Shown here in pieces: positions 16,851 through 25,418 of a stretch of DNA of 64,000 nt; the stretch's first letter is position 1; every line of letters begins with the position of its first letter. The DNA is taken from assembly GCF_013166605.1 (NCBI RefSeq), contig NZ_JABKKF010000002.1, positions 62,001-126,000 on the forward strand, written 5' to 3'. A program made the translations under genes and the position numbers. The notes beneath the pieces are model-generated. The model saw nothing but the letters and a program-made list of their open reading frames with translations, did not search any database and had not been told where the DNA came from. The DNA comes from Xylanibacter muris (GTDB taxonomy: Bacteria > Bacteroidota > Bacteroidia > Bacteroidales > Bacteroidaceae).

Positions 16851-19769
16851 ATGAATGATATAATCGAAACAAAAAATCAGGAACTGATACAGAATGTAAC
16901 AAACCAGATTAGTTCCATCAACAACTTCATAAGTTGGGCAGATAGTCATCTGCAGCAAAGTCGCCGTGAAGAAACGTTCAAGAAGTTGGTTAATGTTCGT
17001 AGGCAGTTGAAGAGACTTCGCTTTTCTCTTGAAAGCAATCCTGCTATTGCTGCATTTGGTGAGAGCCAGAAGGGTAAGAGTTATGTGATAAGTTCACTGC
17101 TTGCCCGTAAGGGTCAGCAGTTTATGGTCAACGACCCTAAAACGGGTGAGACATACAACTTTGTAGAACAACTCAACCCTATTACACGTGACACAGAGGC
17201 AACAGGTGTGGCTACTCGTTTTACAAAGACATACGAGGTGCCGAATGATAGCTTCCCTATTATGGTAAAGGTGCTTTCTATTGCAGACATGCTTCAGATT
17301 CTCTGTGACACCGCATATAATGATGTTAAGTCGCATTCTGTTATCGACCGTGAGGACATTGACGAGTTCATGATTGCTCAGGAACGTCGTTACAAAGGTT
17401 CGCCTAATGTACAGGATGTTCTTGACGAAGACGATATTATGAATGTTCGTGAGTATGTAGAGGAACATATTGGTATCACAAAGGCCAAGGAACTTCTTGA
17501 TTCTCGTTATTTTGATGTTCTTGCTCGTATTATTCCACATATACAGCCACGCGAATGGCCACAGTTGATGTCAAAACTTTGGTACGACAATTCCGACATT
17601 ACAAGTTTGTTTATAAGAATGCTTCAGGGCTACGAAACTCTTGGATTCTCAAAGAAGGTATATATTCCTATTTCTGCGCTCTTGAATACCACCACAACTT
17701 TGATGAGTTCTCTCTGCCTTCAGAAACTGGATGTTGCATCACCTACAACAGGTAATGTGGATCCAAATATGGGTACAGACCTTCTTACTGAAGACAAGAA
17801 GGCTGTAGGAGGGTTCTCAAAGAGCGTACTTTCTTCAATTGCGGCTGAAATTGTATTCCAGATTCCTGAGGAAACTATCGCAGAGGAGCTTATCTATAAT
17901 ACAGAAGGCATACTTGATGACGGAAACCGGCAGAGATTGTTGTCTAAAGGTTGGAATAAGAAGGTTAGTAAAGAGTTCCTTAATACTGTTGACATATTCG
18001 ACTTCCCTGGTGCTCGTGCTGCCCTTGAACTTCAGGAAGAACAGATTAAGATTGAGCTCAATAATAAGATGATGCTCCGTGGTAAGGTTCGTTACCTTTT
18101 TAATAAATATAGTGATGAAAGACTTATCAACGTTTTGATGCTTTGCCATGACCACATGCAGAATGGTCCTACTGTAATGCCAGGACTCGTGGAGCAGTGG
18201 ATAAAGCAGAACATGGGTGCGTCCGTTCGTGAACGCACAGCCTTCCTTGACAAGAGTATCGTATCACCACTCTTCATGATTGCTACAAAGTTCAATATGG
18301 ATATGAGTCATTCTGTACAGAGCGGTGGTGACGATCAGATTGAGAAGCGTTGGGAGGACAGATACCAGAAGGTACTTTACGAACAGGTACTTCAGGCAGA
18401 CAGTTTAAGTTGGTTCAAGAACTGGACAGAACGAGGTGGTTTCAAGAACACCTATCTTCTGCGTGACTACAAGTGGTCTGGCATCAATGGCAATCGCCTA
18501 TTTGAAGGTTTTGAAACAAGCGGAGTTGAGACAACAGAGATTGACACCACATTCCATCAGCAACTTCGTCAAAGCTTTATTACCAGCCCATATGTAAACA
18601 CTTTCTTTGAAGATCCTGAACTTGCTTGGGATGCAGCAGCTACTATGAATAACGATGGTGCTACACGAATCATCGAGAATCTTGGAATTGTTGCTGCCAA
18701 TGCAAAGGAAAGTCGTTTGTACAAGTACATTTCTGAGGTTAAAGGACTTCATGCTCAGACATTGCAACTAATGGTTGAATACTACCATGACGAAAATGAT
18801 GAAAATGTTCTCCAGAAAGCAATTTCACGCAGTGGTGCTATCGTTGCAGAGTTCGATGTTGTATGTGGTAAAGACAACTACTTCTTCGGAAGAATGATTC
18901 AGAACCTTCAGGTAAGCGAAAACTACGTATTTGACTTCTACTATAATCAGTTGAATAACACCAAGATGATAGTTGAACGTGATATGAAAGAGTACGACTT
19001 GATTCTTTCACGTTGCCATGGCAGAATCTCGGCTTCAAACTTATACGAGGATAATCTTGAAATACTTCGACAAGAGTACCACTATCCAACAGTTTTGGAT
19101 TGCAAGGAATTCTTTGAGAATGTCAAAGGTGTCTCTCTTGAAAAACTGTTTGAATGCAACTTTAAGCAGAAGAGCAATTCAGAGCAGTTGGCAGAAGGCA
19201 TCATTGTTAAGTGGATAGAAGATGTAAAAGCTCAGAAAAACCTGAAGTTTTATGAAGCAGAAGGTTGTAACACCCTTATTGTTCTTGACATGATTGAAAA
19301 CATCAAGGCTGTTGTTGATACAACCAATCTCATTGGTATCATAGCAAAGACTATCAGCCCATTCGTTGACGCAATCAATGTTCCTCACCAGATTTTGGAT
19401 ATGATCGCCGATACTACGGCAGAGATTATCAATGAGTTCGTGGTAACATTCGGTTACAACTACTACTCACCTGAAAAGATTGCAGACCTCAAACTTATCA
19501 ATGAAAAGAACAACCTCCATCTGTCATTTGATTATGGTATGGCAGATAAGGTTCCGATGTCAAATGAAGAGCTTTCAGACTTGTTCGATGACATTCGGCC
19601 TACAGAAGAGAACACAATGCTTACATCTCTACCATCGTTTATCAACTACAACAAGTGGATTGATTTGCTTCTGATATCATTCATCGCTTCATACAATGTG
19701 CCAAATTATGATATAGAAGCAAACCGGCAGTTGGGAATCCTGCTCAATTCATATAAAGAACTTGCTTGA
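16851..19769 (+). CDS. SrfC-like dynamin-type GTPase
   Basis: A 972-residue protein with a dynamin-like GTPase N-terminal half: G1 loop GESQKGKS (70–77), a TGVATRFT segment suiting G2, G3 DFPG (384–387), and a G4-like TKFNMD (479–484). The remainder is largely helical, as expected for a mechanochemical or scaffold domain, with no clear membrane segment. Pairing with an actin-fold ATPase of SrfB type is the basis for the SrfC assignment. The start ATG is 16 bp after the previous stop. Expected to act at the cytoplasmic face; substrate or partner unknown. Confidence 0.78.
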   Translation: MNDIIETKNQELIQNVTNQISSINNFISWADSHLQQSRREETFKKLVNVRRQLKRLRFSLESNPAIAAFGESQKGKSYVISSLLARKGQQFMVNDPKTGETYNFVEQLNPITRDTEATGVATRFTKTYEVPNDSFPIMVKVLSIADMLQILCDTAYNDVKSHSVIDREDIDEFMIAQERRYKGSPNVQDVLDEDDIMNVREYVEEHIGITKAKELLDSRYFDVLARIIPHIQPREWPQLMSKLWYDNSDITSLFIRMLQGYETLGFSKKVYIPISALLNTTTTLMSSLCLQKLDVASPTTGNVDPNMGTDLLTEDKKAVGGFSKSVLSSIAAEIVFQIPEETIAEELIYNTEGILDDGNRQRLLSKGWNKKVSKEFLNTVDIFDFPGARAALELQEEQIKIELNNKMMLRGKVRYLFNKYSDERLINVLMLCHDHMQNGPTVMPGLVEQWIKQNMGASVRERTAFLDKSIVSPLFMIATKFNMDMSHSVQSGGDDQIEKRWEDRYQKVLYEQVLQADSLSWFKNWTERGGFKNTYLLRDYKWSGINGNRLFEGFETSGVETTEIDTTFHQQLRQSFITSPYVNTFFEDPELAWDAAATMNNDGATRIIENLGIVAANAKESRLYKYISEVKGLHAQTLQLMVEYYHDENDENVLQKAISRSGAIVAEFDVVCGKDNYFFGRMIQNLQVSENYVFDFYYNQLNNTKMIVERDMKEYDLILSRCHGRISASNLYEDNLEILRQEYHYPTVLDCKEFFENVKGVSLEKLFECNFKQKSNSEQLAEGIIVKWIEDVKAQKNLKFYEAEGCNTLIVLDMIENIKAVVDTTNLIGIIAKTISPFVDAINVPHQILDMIADTTAEIINEFVVTFGYNYYSPEKIADLKLINEKNNLHLSFDYGMADKVPMSNEELSDLFDDIRPTEENTMLTSLPSFINYNKWIDLLLISFIASYNVPNYDIEANRQLGILLNSYKELA

Positions 19770-19773
19770 TATT

Positions 19774-22089
19774 ATGGATATACATCGTTCGTCGATAAAA
19801 GACTTTGTAATGCCAAAAGTAAAGTCTGTCATTGTGATAGACTATTACGAGGGCATACAAGGCATGTTGGCATCCCGAGGAGATTTTCCATACGATGACT
19901 TTCTGGCAAATCCAAGGATGCGTACCCAAACTGAGATTGTCTGGGCAACAGACGTTTTTTCCAGCCGTCCGTCATTGCTATGCGACATCAAAGGAGAGCT
20001 CAAGGACAGGTATTCTTATGCCCTTAAGGAACGAATAAATGCAATTGAGGCAATTATTGAGTCATTAAAAACAGAAGACGGAGGTGTAGCATTAAGCGAA
20101 CTTCTCTCAAAAGCCATTTCTTATATTGACGAACGTTCTGTATATTGCGGTGACGGCAACATCGTAGTTGTCAACTGGGGACTTATTCCAAGAAGACCAG
20201 ACCTTGATTCAGGTAGCATCTATCGTAGTGGAAAATTTGTTGGCAATTGGGGGAATTTCCAACCAGTGCCACAAGTTCTTGAAAAACCGAACATCAAGGA
20301 AGAGCCAAGGGGCAATGAACCTGAGGTAAACGTGGAGCCCGTTATTTCTGTCCCTCCTGTTTCTGCCCCATCTCCTGTAACGGAAGAAATTCCTGTTGTT
20401 GAACATGAAATTCCTGTAGAAAGCGCTCCAAAAGAAACTGTTCAACCTGTATCTCCACAGATTGTGACACCTCCACCTATTGTACAGGCTGATAAAGTGG
20501 AGATTCCAAAACCTACGGAGAAAAAGGAAGAAGAAAAGAAAGAAAATCCTGAGAAACCTGAAGCATCTATACAGGATAAAGAGAATTATGATAACAAAGA
20601 TACTGGCAAAAATGCCAAGAACACTAAAAAAGAGGACGAATATAATTGGAAGTCATTCTTTAGTGGATTATGGCAAGGATTAAAGTTCTTCTTCCGTAAG
20701 ATCTGGTGGGTTTTGCTGTTGCTATTGTTACTTTTTGCAGTTCTCTTTTTCTGCAAAGGTTGTCAAGGTCCGATTTCTCAAATCAATCCTTTCTATAATC
20801 CTTTGCCAGAAAATCCAAGGATTCTACCTATTGAAAGTGGTGCTGTAGGAATGAGTGCAGACGGAATGACGCAGATTGCTACAGACCGTTTGAATATCAT
20901 GCTTGAAAAAGAGAATGATAACACTATGTTGGAATGGGCAAAAGCCTTTAAGAAGGAATACAGTGGCGAAAATTACGAAATCTTCTACTATAATGAAGAA
21001 TTCTATAATCTTCAGATCAAAGTTCCATCAGCAGAACGCGAACAGATAAAAAAGGAGATAAAACAAAAACTAAGTGGATTCTCATTTGATGTGTTCGACG
21101 AAACGGTTTTTAATACCGAGGCAGTTTCGTTCAACGACCCGGAGTTGTCTAATGAAGCACATGCATGGTATCTCAACGCTATTGAAGCTATAGATGCATG
21201 GAATCTCACGTTAGGAGATCCTGATGTTATCGTAGCAGTTGTTGACAATGGTTTTGATACAACCCATCCTGAATTTCAAGGAAAGATTATTCGACCATTT
21301 AACGTGTTAACCCAAAATGCAAACCTCCGTCCTATATTGACAAAAGACGGAGAGGATGCTCATGGTACTCATGTTGCAGCAACAGCCGTAGGTAATTGTA
21401 ATAATGGTCAAGGACTTATGGGAATTGCTCCAAAATGTAAGTTGATGCCTGTTCAGGTTGGAAATGACAATCCAGAAGGATGCATGAGTAATCAGGCTAT
21501 CATTGAAGGAGTATTATATGCCATTAATCAGGGAGCAGATGTGGTGAACGTGTCATTAGGCATGTACACTTCAGATACCGTCAAGGAAATGTCAGAAGGT
21601 CAGCAATTAAACTATATAAGTAGCTCCATGAAACAAGAGGAACTTATGTGGGCAAAGATTTTCGAGAAAGCAAAGCAACGCAATTGTATTATTGTTCTTG
21701 CTGCCGGCAATGACAACGTTATATCTGGAATCGATCCCAAAAAACGTAGTAATGAATCTATTCGAGTTTCCGCTGTAAACACAGAACAAACAAAGGCAAA
21801 ATTCAGCAATTATGGTGTTTACCCTAATCTGAACAGGATATATTCCACAATTTCAGCACCTGGTGTGGAAATATTCAGTGCAGCACCTCATGGAAAATAC
21901 ACGAACATGCAAGGCACTAGTATGGCAGCTCCTATTGTTACAGGCGCAGTTGCATTGATGAAGAGTATTGATAGGAATATTACCTTAGAGCAAGCTGTGA
22001 AATTCATGCAGGAAACAGGCAAGAATGTAGGAAGTTCTATTGGTCCTATGCTGAACCTAAAAAAAACTGTAATGCGAGCAAATGGTTAG
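19774..22089 (+). CDS. Membrane-anchored subtilisin-type serine protease with cytoplasmic N-terminal domain
   Basis: Residue numbers use the ATG at 19774, chosen over a TTG at 19762 that overlaps the previous gene. Residues 1–150 form an unrecognised domain ending near VVVNWGLIPRR; then comes a Pro/Val-rich and Lys/Glu-rich linker (about 170–290), a single membrane helix (about 309–326) preceded by basic residues, and a peptidase S8 domain with its full triad: D491 (VVDNGFDTTHP), H530 (AHGTHVAA), S716 (GTSMAAP), plus LAAGND for the oxyanion asparagine. The charge pattern predicts N-inside, protease-outside topology. The frame stops at TAG 22087–22089 but stays open for 152 more codons, so the protein may be truncated here (see next entry). 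Confidence 0.9.
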   Translation: MDIHRSSIKDFVMPKVKSVIVIDYYEGIQGMLASRGDFPYDDFLANPRMRTQTEIVWATDVFSSRPSLLCDIKGELKDRYSYALKERINAIEAIIESLKTEDGGVALSELLSKAISYIDERSVYCGDGNIVVVNWGLIPRRPDLDSGSIYRSGKFVGNWGNFQPVPQVLEKPNIKEEPRGNEPEVNVEPVISVPPVSAPSPVTEEIPVVEHEIPVESAPKETVQPVSPQIVTPPPIVQADKVEIPKPTEKKEEEKKENPEKPEASIQDKENYDNKDTGKNAKNTKKEDEYNWKSFFSGLWQGLKFFFRKIWWVLLLLLLLFAVLFFCKGCQGPISQINPFYNPLPENPRILPIESGAVGMSADGMTQIATDRLNIMLEKENDNTMLEWAKAFKKEYSGENYEIFYYNEEFYNLQIKVPSAEREQIKKEIKQKLSGFSFDVFDETVFNTEAVSFNDPELSNEAHAWYLNAIEAIDAWNLTLGDPDVIVAVVDNGFDTTHPEFQGKIIRPFNVLTQNANLRPILTKDGEDAHGTHVAATAVGNCNNGQGLMGIAPKCKLMPVQVGNDNPEGCMSNQAIIEGVLYAINQGADVVNVSLGMYTSDTVKEMSEGQQLNYISSSMKQEELMWAKIFEKAKQRNCIIVLAAGNDNVISGIDPKKRSNESIRVSAVNTEQTKAKFSNYGVYPNLNRIYSTISAPGVEIFSAAPHGKYTNMQGTSMAAPIVTGAVALMKSIDRNITLEQAVKFMQETGKNVGSSIGPMLNLKKTVMRANG

Positions 22090-22548
22090 AATGCTCCTGC
22101 CGAATGTGAGGAAATTGCAGAAGAAGTAAAGCGACTGCAAGCAAAAATTGATAGTTTGGTAGCTTTATGTCCTGATGCGGGGATACCTGCTGACACATTA
22201 AAGTATGACAAAGCTGTAAAAGATAATCACGGATTAGACGGACTTTGGAAATCCACAACCAGTTTGGTGTCTGTTTCCGATAACACACCTATAGAGTTGT
22301 ATATGGAGTTCAAAAAGTTGAAAGGAACTCTGATTATCGTGAATAAAAGTTCAAGATATACTGCGCCATTAAAGGCAAGTATCAAAAATAACAAGATTTA
22401 TATTATTCAACTTTCACCAGCACGAGGTGGACAGGATTCATTTCTTGCATATAAATATATATGTAGCGCAGACCGAAAAGGCAATCTTGTTTGCAATGCA
22501 ACAAGTTCAGAAAATTCAGTAAGTTTCAATCTTGTAAGAGTTAAATAG
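22090..22548 (+). pseudogene. In-frame C-terminal extension of the subtilase beyond a TAG codon
   Basis: Directly after the TAG, the same reading frame is open for 152 codons to TAA at 22546–22548. It begins with an acidic/basic coiled coil (CEEIAEEVKRLQAKIDSLV), followed by a roughly 100-residue beta-rich domain with LDGLWKST and LYMEFKKLKG. There is no ATG in frame; only a TTG at 22156. Protein-like composition and frame identity suggest the original gene encoded one chain of about 924 residues. Explanations are a nonsense mutation, a sequencing error, stop-codon readthrough or reinitiation. Confidence 0.65.
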
Positions 22549-22575
22549 AAATAAATAACAAATAAAAAATAAATT

Positions 22576-23529
22576 ATGGCTAAACAAAATTCAGACAATT
22601 TGCCTATTGGAGACATTATTTCATTTATCTCCATCGTTTTCCTCGGAATCGTAGTATTCTTCGGAATGAATTTCATGACCTTGGGTAACAAAATTCCAAG
22701 TGTCATTGTAGCAGTTCTTCTTGCAGTCCTTATGACTGTATTTGTGTTCTTCGCAGCATTCGCCAAGTCACAGAACAGGAATCAGGAGAACTGGAGCAAG
22801 GTAAAACTTGCCATGGTAGGACTTTACATTGTAGCATTGATTCCATGTTACATCTTCTCTGCCAAATTCTGTGAAATTCAGTTCGGACAGGATGAAATCG
22901 TAAAGAAAGTAGATGCAAATGTGTCAGCAATCAACAAGATGTTTGACAGTTATGCTAAGAATTGTGATGCTCGTGCTAATGCATACGGTTACCAGTTGAA
23001 GGCATATTCCAGTAGTCTGGAAGGAAAGTTTAAACTTGTATCACTGCTTGGTCTTAAGAGCGTGGAAGATGTGAACCAGACAGCGATTAATCAGGCTACA
23101 GAAAGTTTCCTTTATAAACTTAAGGGAAATGACTATCAAGCATTAGAGGCAGAGAAAGACGCCTTGGTTCAGGGATGCACAGAGAATTTCAACAACTGGA
23201 ACATCATGTCTGTTTCTCAATATGCATCTGATTTAGGGAATGTACAGGAGAAATTCTCTAACGAGCTTCAGAATTTGTATGAGAAGAGTAAGAACTCAAC
23301 TGAGAAGGATATCCCAGAGTTCAATGCCGCTCAATTTGCAATTGATTCAAATATTGCAGAAATTTTCAAGTCGTTACCTGTTTTTTCTGTTGGTGGTTTG
23401 CTTATTATGCTTGTACTTGGATTTTTAGGTTTTGTCAAGTTCATAACAGCTCCCAATCCAACAGTAAAGCCAATTGCAGCTGGTGACAGTTCTTCAATTA
23501 CAGGAACAGGTGGATTCATTATCCATTAA
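22576..23529 (+). CDS. Four-helix membrane protein, family unknown
   Basis: A 317-residue protein with hydrophobic segments at about 12–32, 36–58, 77–95 and 272–290. The stretch between the third and fourth segments (about 96–270) is hydrophilic and helical, with VQGCTENFNNWN near its centre. No family was recognised. It starts 27 bp after the subtilase extension. Two helical pairs around a large soluble domain suit a membrane scaffold or receptor, which is inference from layout alone. Confidence 0.75.
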   Translation: MAKQNSDNLPIGDIISFISIVFLGIVVFFGMNFMTLGNKIPSVIVAVLLAVLMTVFVFFAAFAKSQNRNQENWSKVKLAMVGLYIVALIPCYIFSAKFCEIQFGQDEIVKKVDANVSAINKMFDSYAKNCDARANAYGYQLKAYSSSLEGKFKLVSLLGLKSVEDVNQTAINQATESFLYKLKGNDYQALEAEKDALVQGCTENFNNWNIMSVSQYASDLGNVQEKFSNELQNLYEKSKNSTEKDIPEFNAAQFAIDSNIAEIFKSLPVFSVGGLLIMLVLGFLGFVKFITAPNPTVKPIAAGDSSSITGTGGFIIH

Positions 23530-23571
23530 TTTCGATTTTATTGTCAAACTTTATATCTATATTAGATTATT

Positions 23572-25401
23572 ATGGAAGAATATGAATTGACTCCCCAACA
23601 GATAAATGCCGTATATTTAAGATGTAACGCCATGCCCTTTGACCAGCTTTTGGGATTTTGCCTTAATCCAATGTCTGGTATAACTATTGAAGGACTAAGA
23701 GGCGTTAACTATAAGCAAATTGACCGCTTAGAGCAGGCTTTCAACGATCAGGCAAAGGAGAAAATCTGGGAAGCAAGTCAGAACTCAATGAGCAGCTTGA
23801 TGGATTATATTTCTAAGATTGAGCAGGGATTATTCTCTGATACATACCTTGGTGATGCAAAAGTTAAGTTGGCAAAACTGGCAAAATTAGAGGTCCAAGA
23901 TGAATGGGATAAATTGTCAAACTCAACTGACGTAAACGCCATTAACGACTTTGTTAACAAATGGGAATACATAGAGAACTTCATCAATCGTAGAGGTGGG
24001 AACTTTGATAGTAATGAGCTTGATGATGCACGTAACAAGATTGAAATTATCGCAAATGGAACAATTGTTGAGGATTTCAACAATCTGAAAGCAATCGATG
24101 ATGACTATAAGCGTGTAACAGAAATTAATGCATTCATCCAGAAGTATGCAAGAAATTCCAGTAAGACCGCAAAGGATTATATTGACAAGGCATCAGAGTT
24201 ATTACAATGGACTCAAGAAAACATTGCTTCTCGTGAAGCATGGTATAAAGCCAAGGAAAGCGATACAATAAAGGATTATGTAAGTTTCATAAGTCAATAT
24301 CCTTCCTGTCGTTACCGCGAAGAAGCTGATGAGCGTATCAAACAGATGAAGGGTGACTTGCTGACAGACATCAAGCGCTTCCCATTCAACTACAAACGTG
24401 AAGACATGTTTGAGTATATCAACAGCAAGACACTTACGTACGATGACCTTGTGACAAAGAGCTATATACTTACAGACAAGGGTTACAACCATATCATGCG
24501 TTATCCTCACCTGTGGGATGAACAACGAGCACTTCCTGTATCAAGTCTTGAAAATCCACACAGCCAGGAAGGTAATACGGATATTTACTTCTTTGGAGTT
24601 CCTGGTTCCGGTAAGACTTGTGTTCTTGCAGGATTGATGAGTCTTAGCGGTCAGCTTGGCTTTGACTTCGATCCAAGAGGTGAAGGTGGCGGTGGTCCAT
24701 ACGCTACAGAGTTATGCAACTATGCTCGTTCAAGCATGTTGCCTCCAAAGACCGACCAGACTTTCATACAGGTTATTGACTGTACCATAGATGATGAGGA
24801 ACATAACAGCCATAATATTTCAATTATTGAAATGGGTGGTGAGAAAACTCGTGATTTTGCATTCATGCAGAACGCTACAAGTCTTGAGGATCTTGGTCCT
24901 GGTGCAGCGGGTTTGTTGCAAAATGACAATAACAAAGTTCTATTCTTTGTTATTGACCCAACCAATGAGAAGTATGTGGTAATGGATGATGGCAGCGAAC
25001 AGTTGATTAAGCAGGACAACGTCCTTAACTGTGTGGCATCACTTCTTGCGAAGAATGACAAACTGATGAAGAAGGTTACTGCTATCCATATCATTCTTAC
25101 TAAGAGTGATACACTTGGAGAATACGCTGATGCTCATGTAATCGAAGACAGACTCACTCAGCAGGGATATAAAGCAGTAATGTCACGCATTAAAAAGATA
25201 TGTGAGACTTATGACATCAACAAAGCTACAGGATTCCAGGTCGGTTTGTTTCCATTCTGCGTAGGAAAGTTTATGCCTGGCGATGTTTATACATTCGATG
25301 AAACAGATTCTCTCAAGATCCTTCGTGTAATTCAGGCAAACACAACAGCTGTCCGTCAGAAAACATGGGGAGAGCGTTTAAAGGAATGGTTTAATAGTTA
25401 A
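23572..25401 (+). CDS. P-loop GTPase-like protein with helical-repeat N-terminus
   Basis: Residues 1–330 are helical, with recurring tryptophans and YP turns resembling TPR-like hairpins (for example SQYPSCRYREEADERI). The nucleotide-binding domain follows: Walker A/G1 GVPGSGKT (342–349), a G3-like EMGGE (420–424) and a G4-like TKSD (510–513). The TKSD motif favours a TRAFAC-type GTPase over an ATPase. There are no membrane segments. The next gene starts 17 bp downstream. It is the third NTPase of the cluster and may be the regulatory switch for the membrane components; that role is inferred. Confidence 0.75.
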   Translation: MEEYELTPQQINAVYLRCNAMPFDQLLGFCLNPMSGITIEGLRGVNYKQIDRLEQAFNDQAKEKIWEASQNSMSSLMDYISKIEQGLFSDTYLGDAKVKLAKLAKLEVQDEWDKLSNSTDVNAINDFVNKWEYIENFINRRGGNFDSNELDDARNKIEIIANGTIVEDFNNLKAIDDDYKRVTEINAFIQKYARNSSKTAKDYIDKASELLQWTQENIASREAWYKAKESDTIKDYVSFISQYPSCRYREEADERIKQMKGDLLTDIKRFPFNYKREDMFEYINSKTLTYDDLVTKSYILTDKGYNHIMRYPHLWDEQRALPVSSLENPHSQEGNTDIYFFGVPGSGKTCVLAGLMSLSGQLGFDFDPRGEGGGGPYATELCNYARSSMLPPKTDQTFIQVIDCTIDDEEHNSHNISIIEMGGEKTRDFAFMQNATSLEDLGPGAAGLLQNDNNKVLFFVIDPTNEKYVVMDDGSEQLIKQDNVLNCVASLLAKNDKLMKKVTAIHIILTKSDTLGEYADAHVIEDRLTQQGYKAVMSRIKKICETYDINKATGFQVGLFPFCVGKFMPGDVYTFDETDSLKILRVIQANTTAVRQKTWGERLKEWFNS

Positions 25402-25418
25402 TCTTTTTCAATACAATA

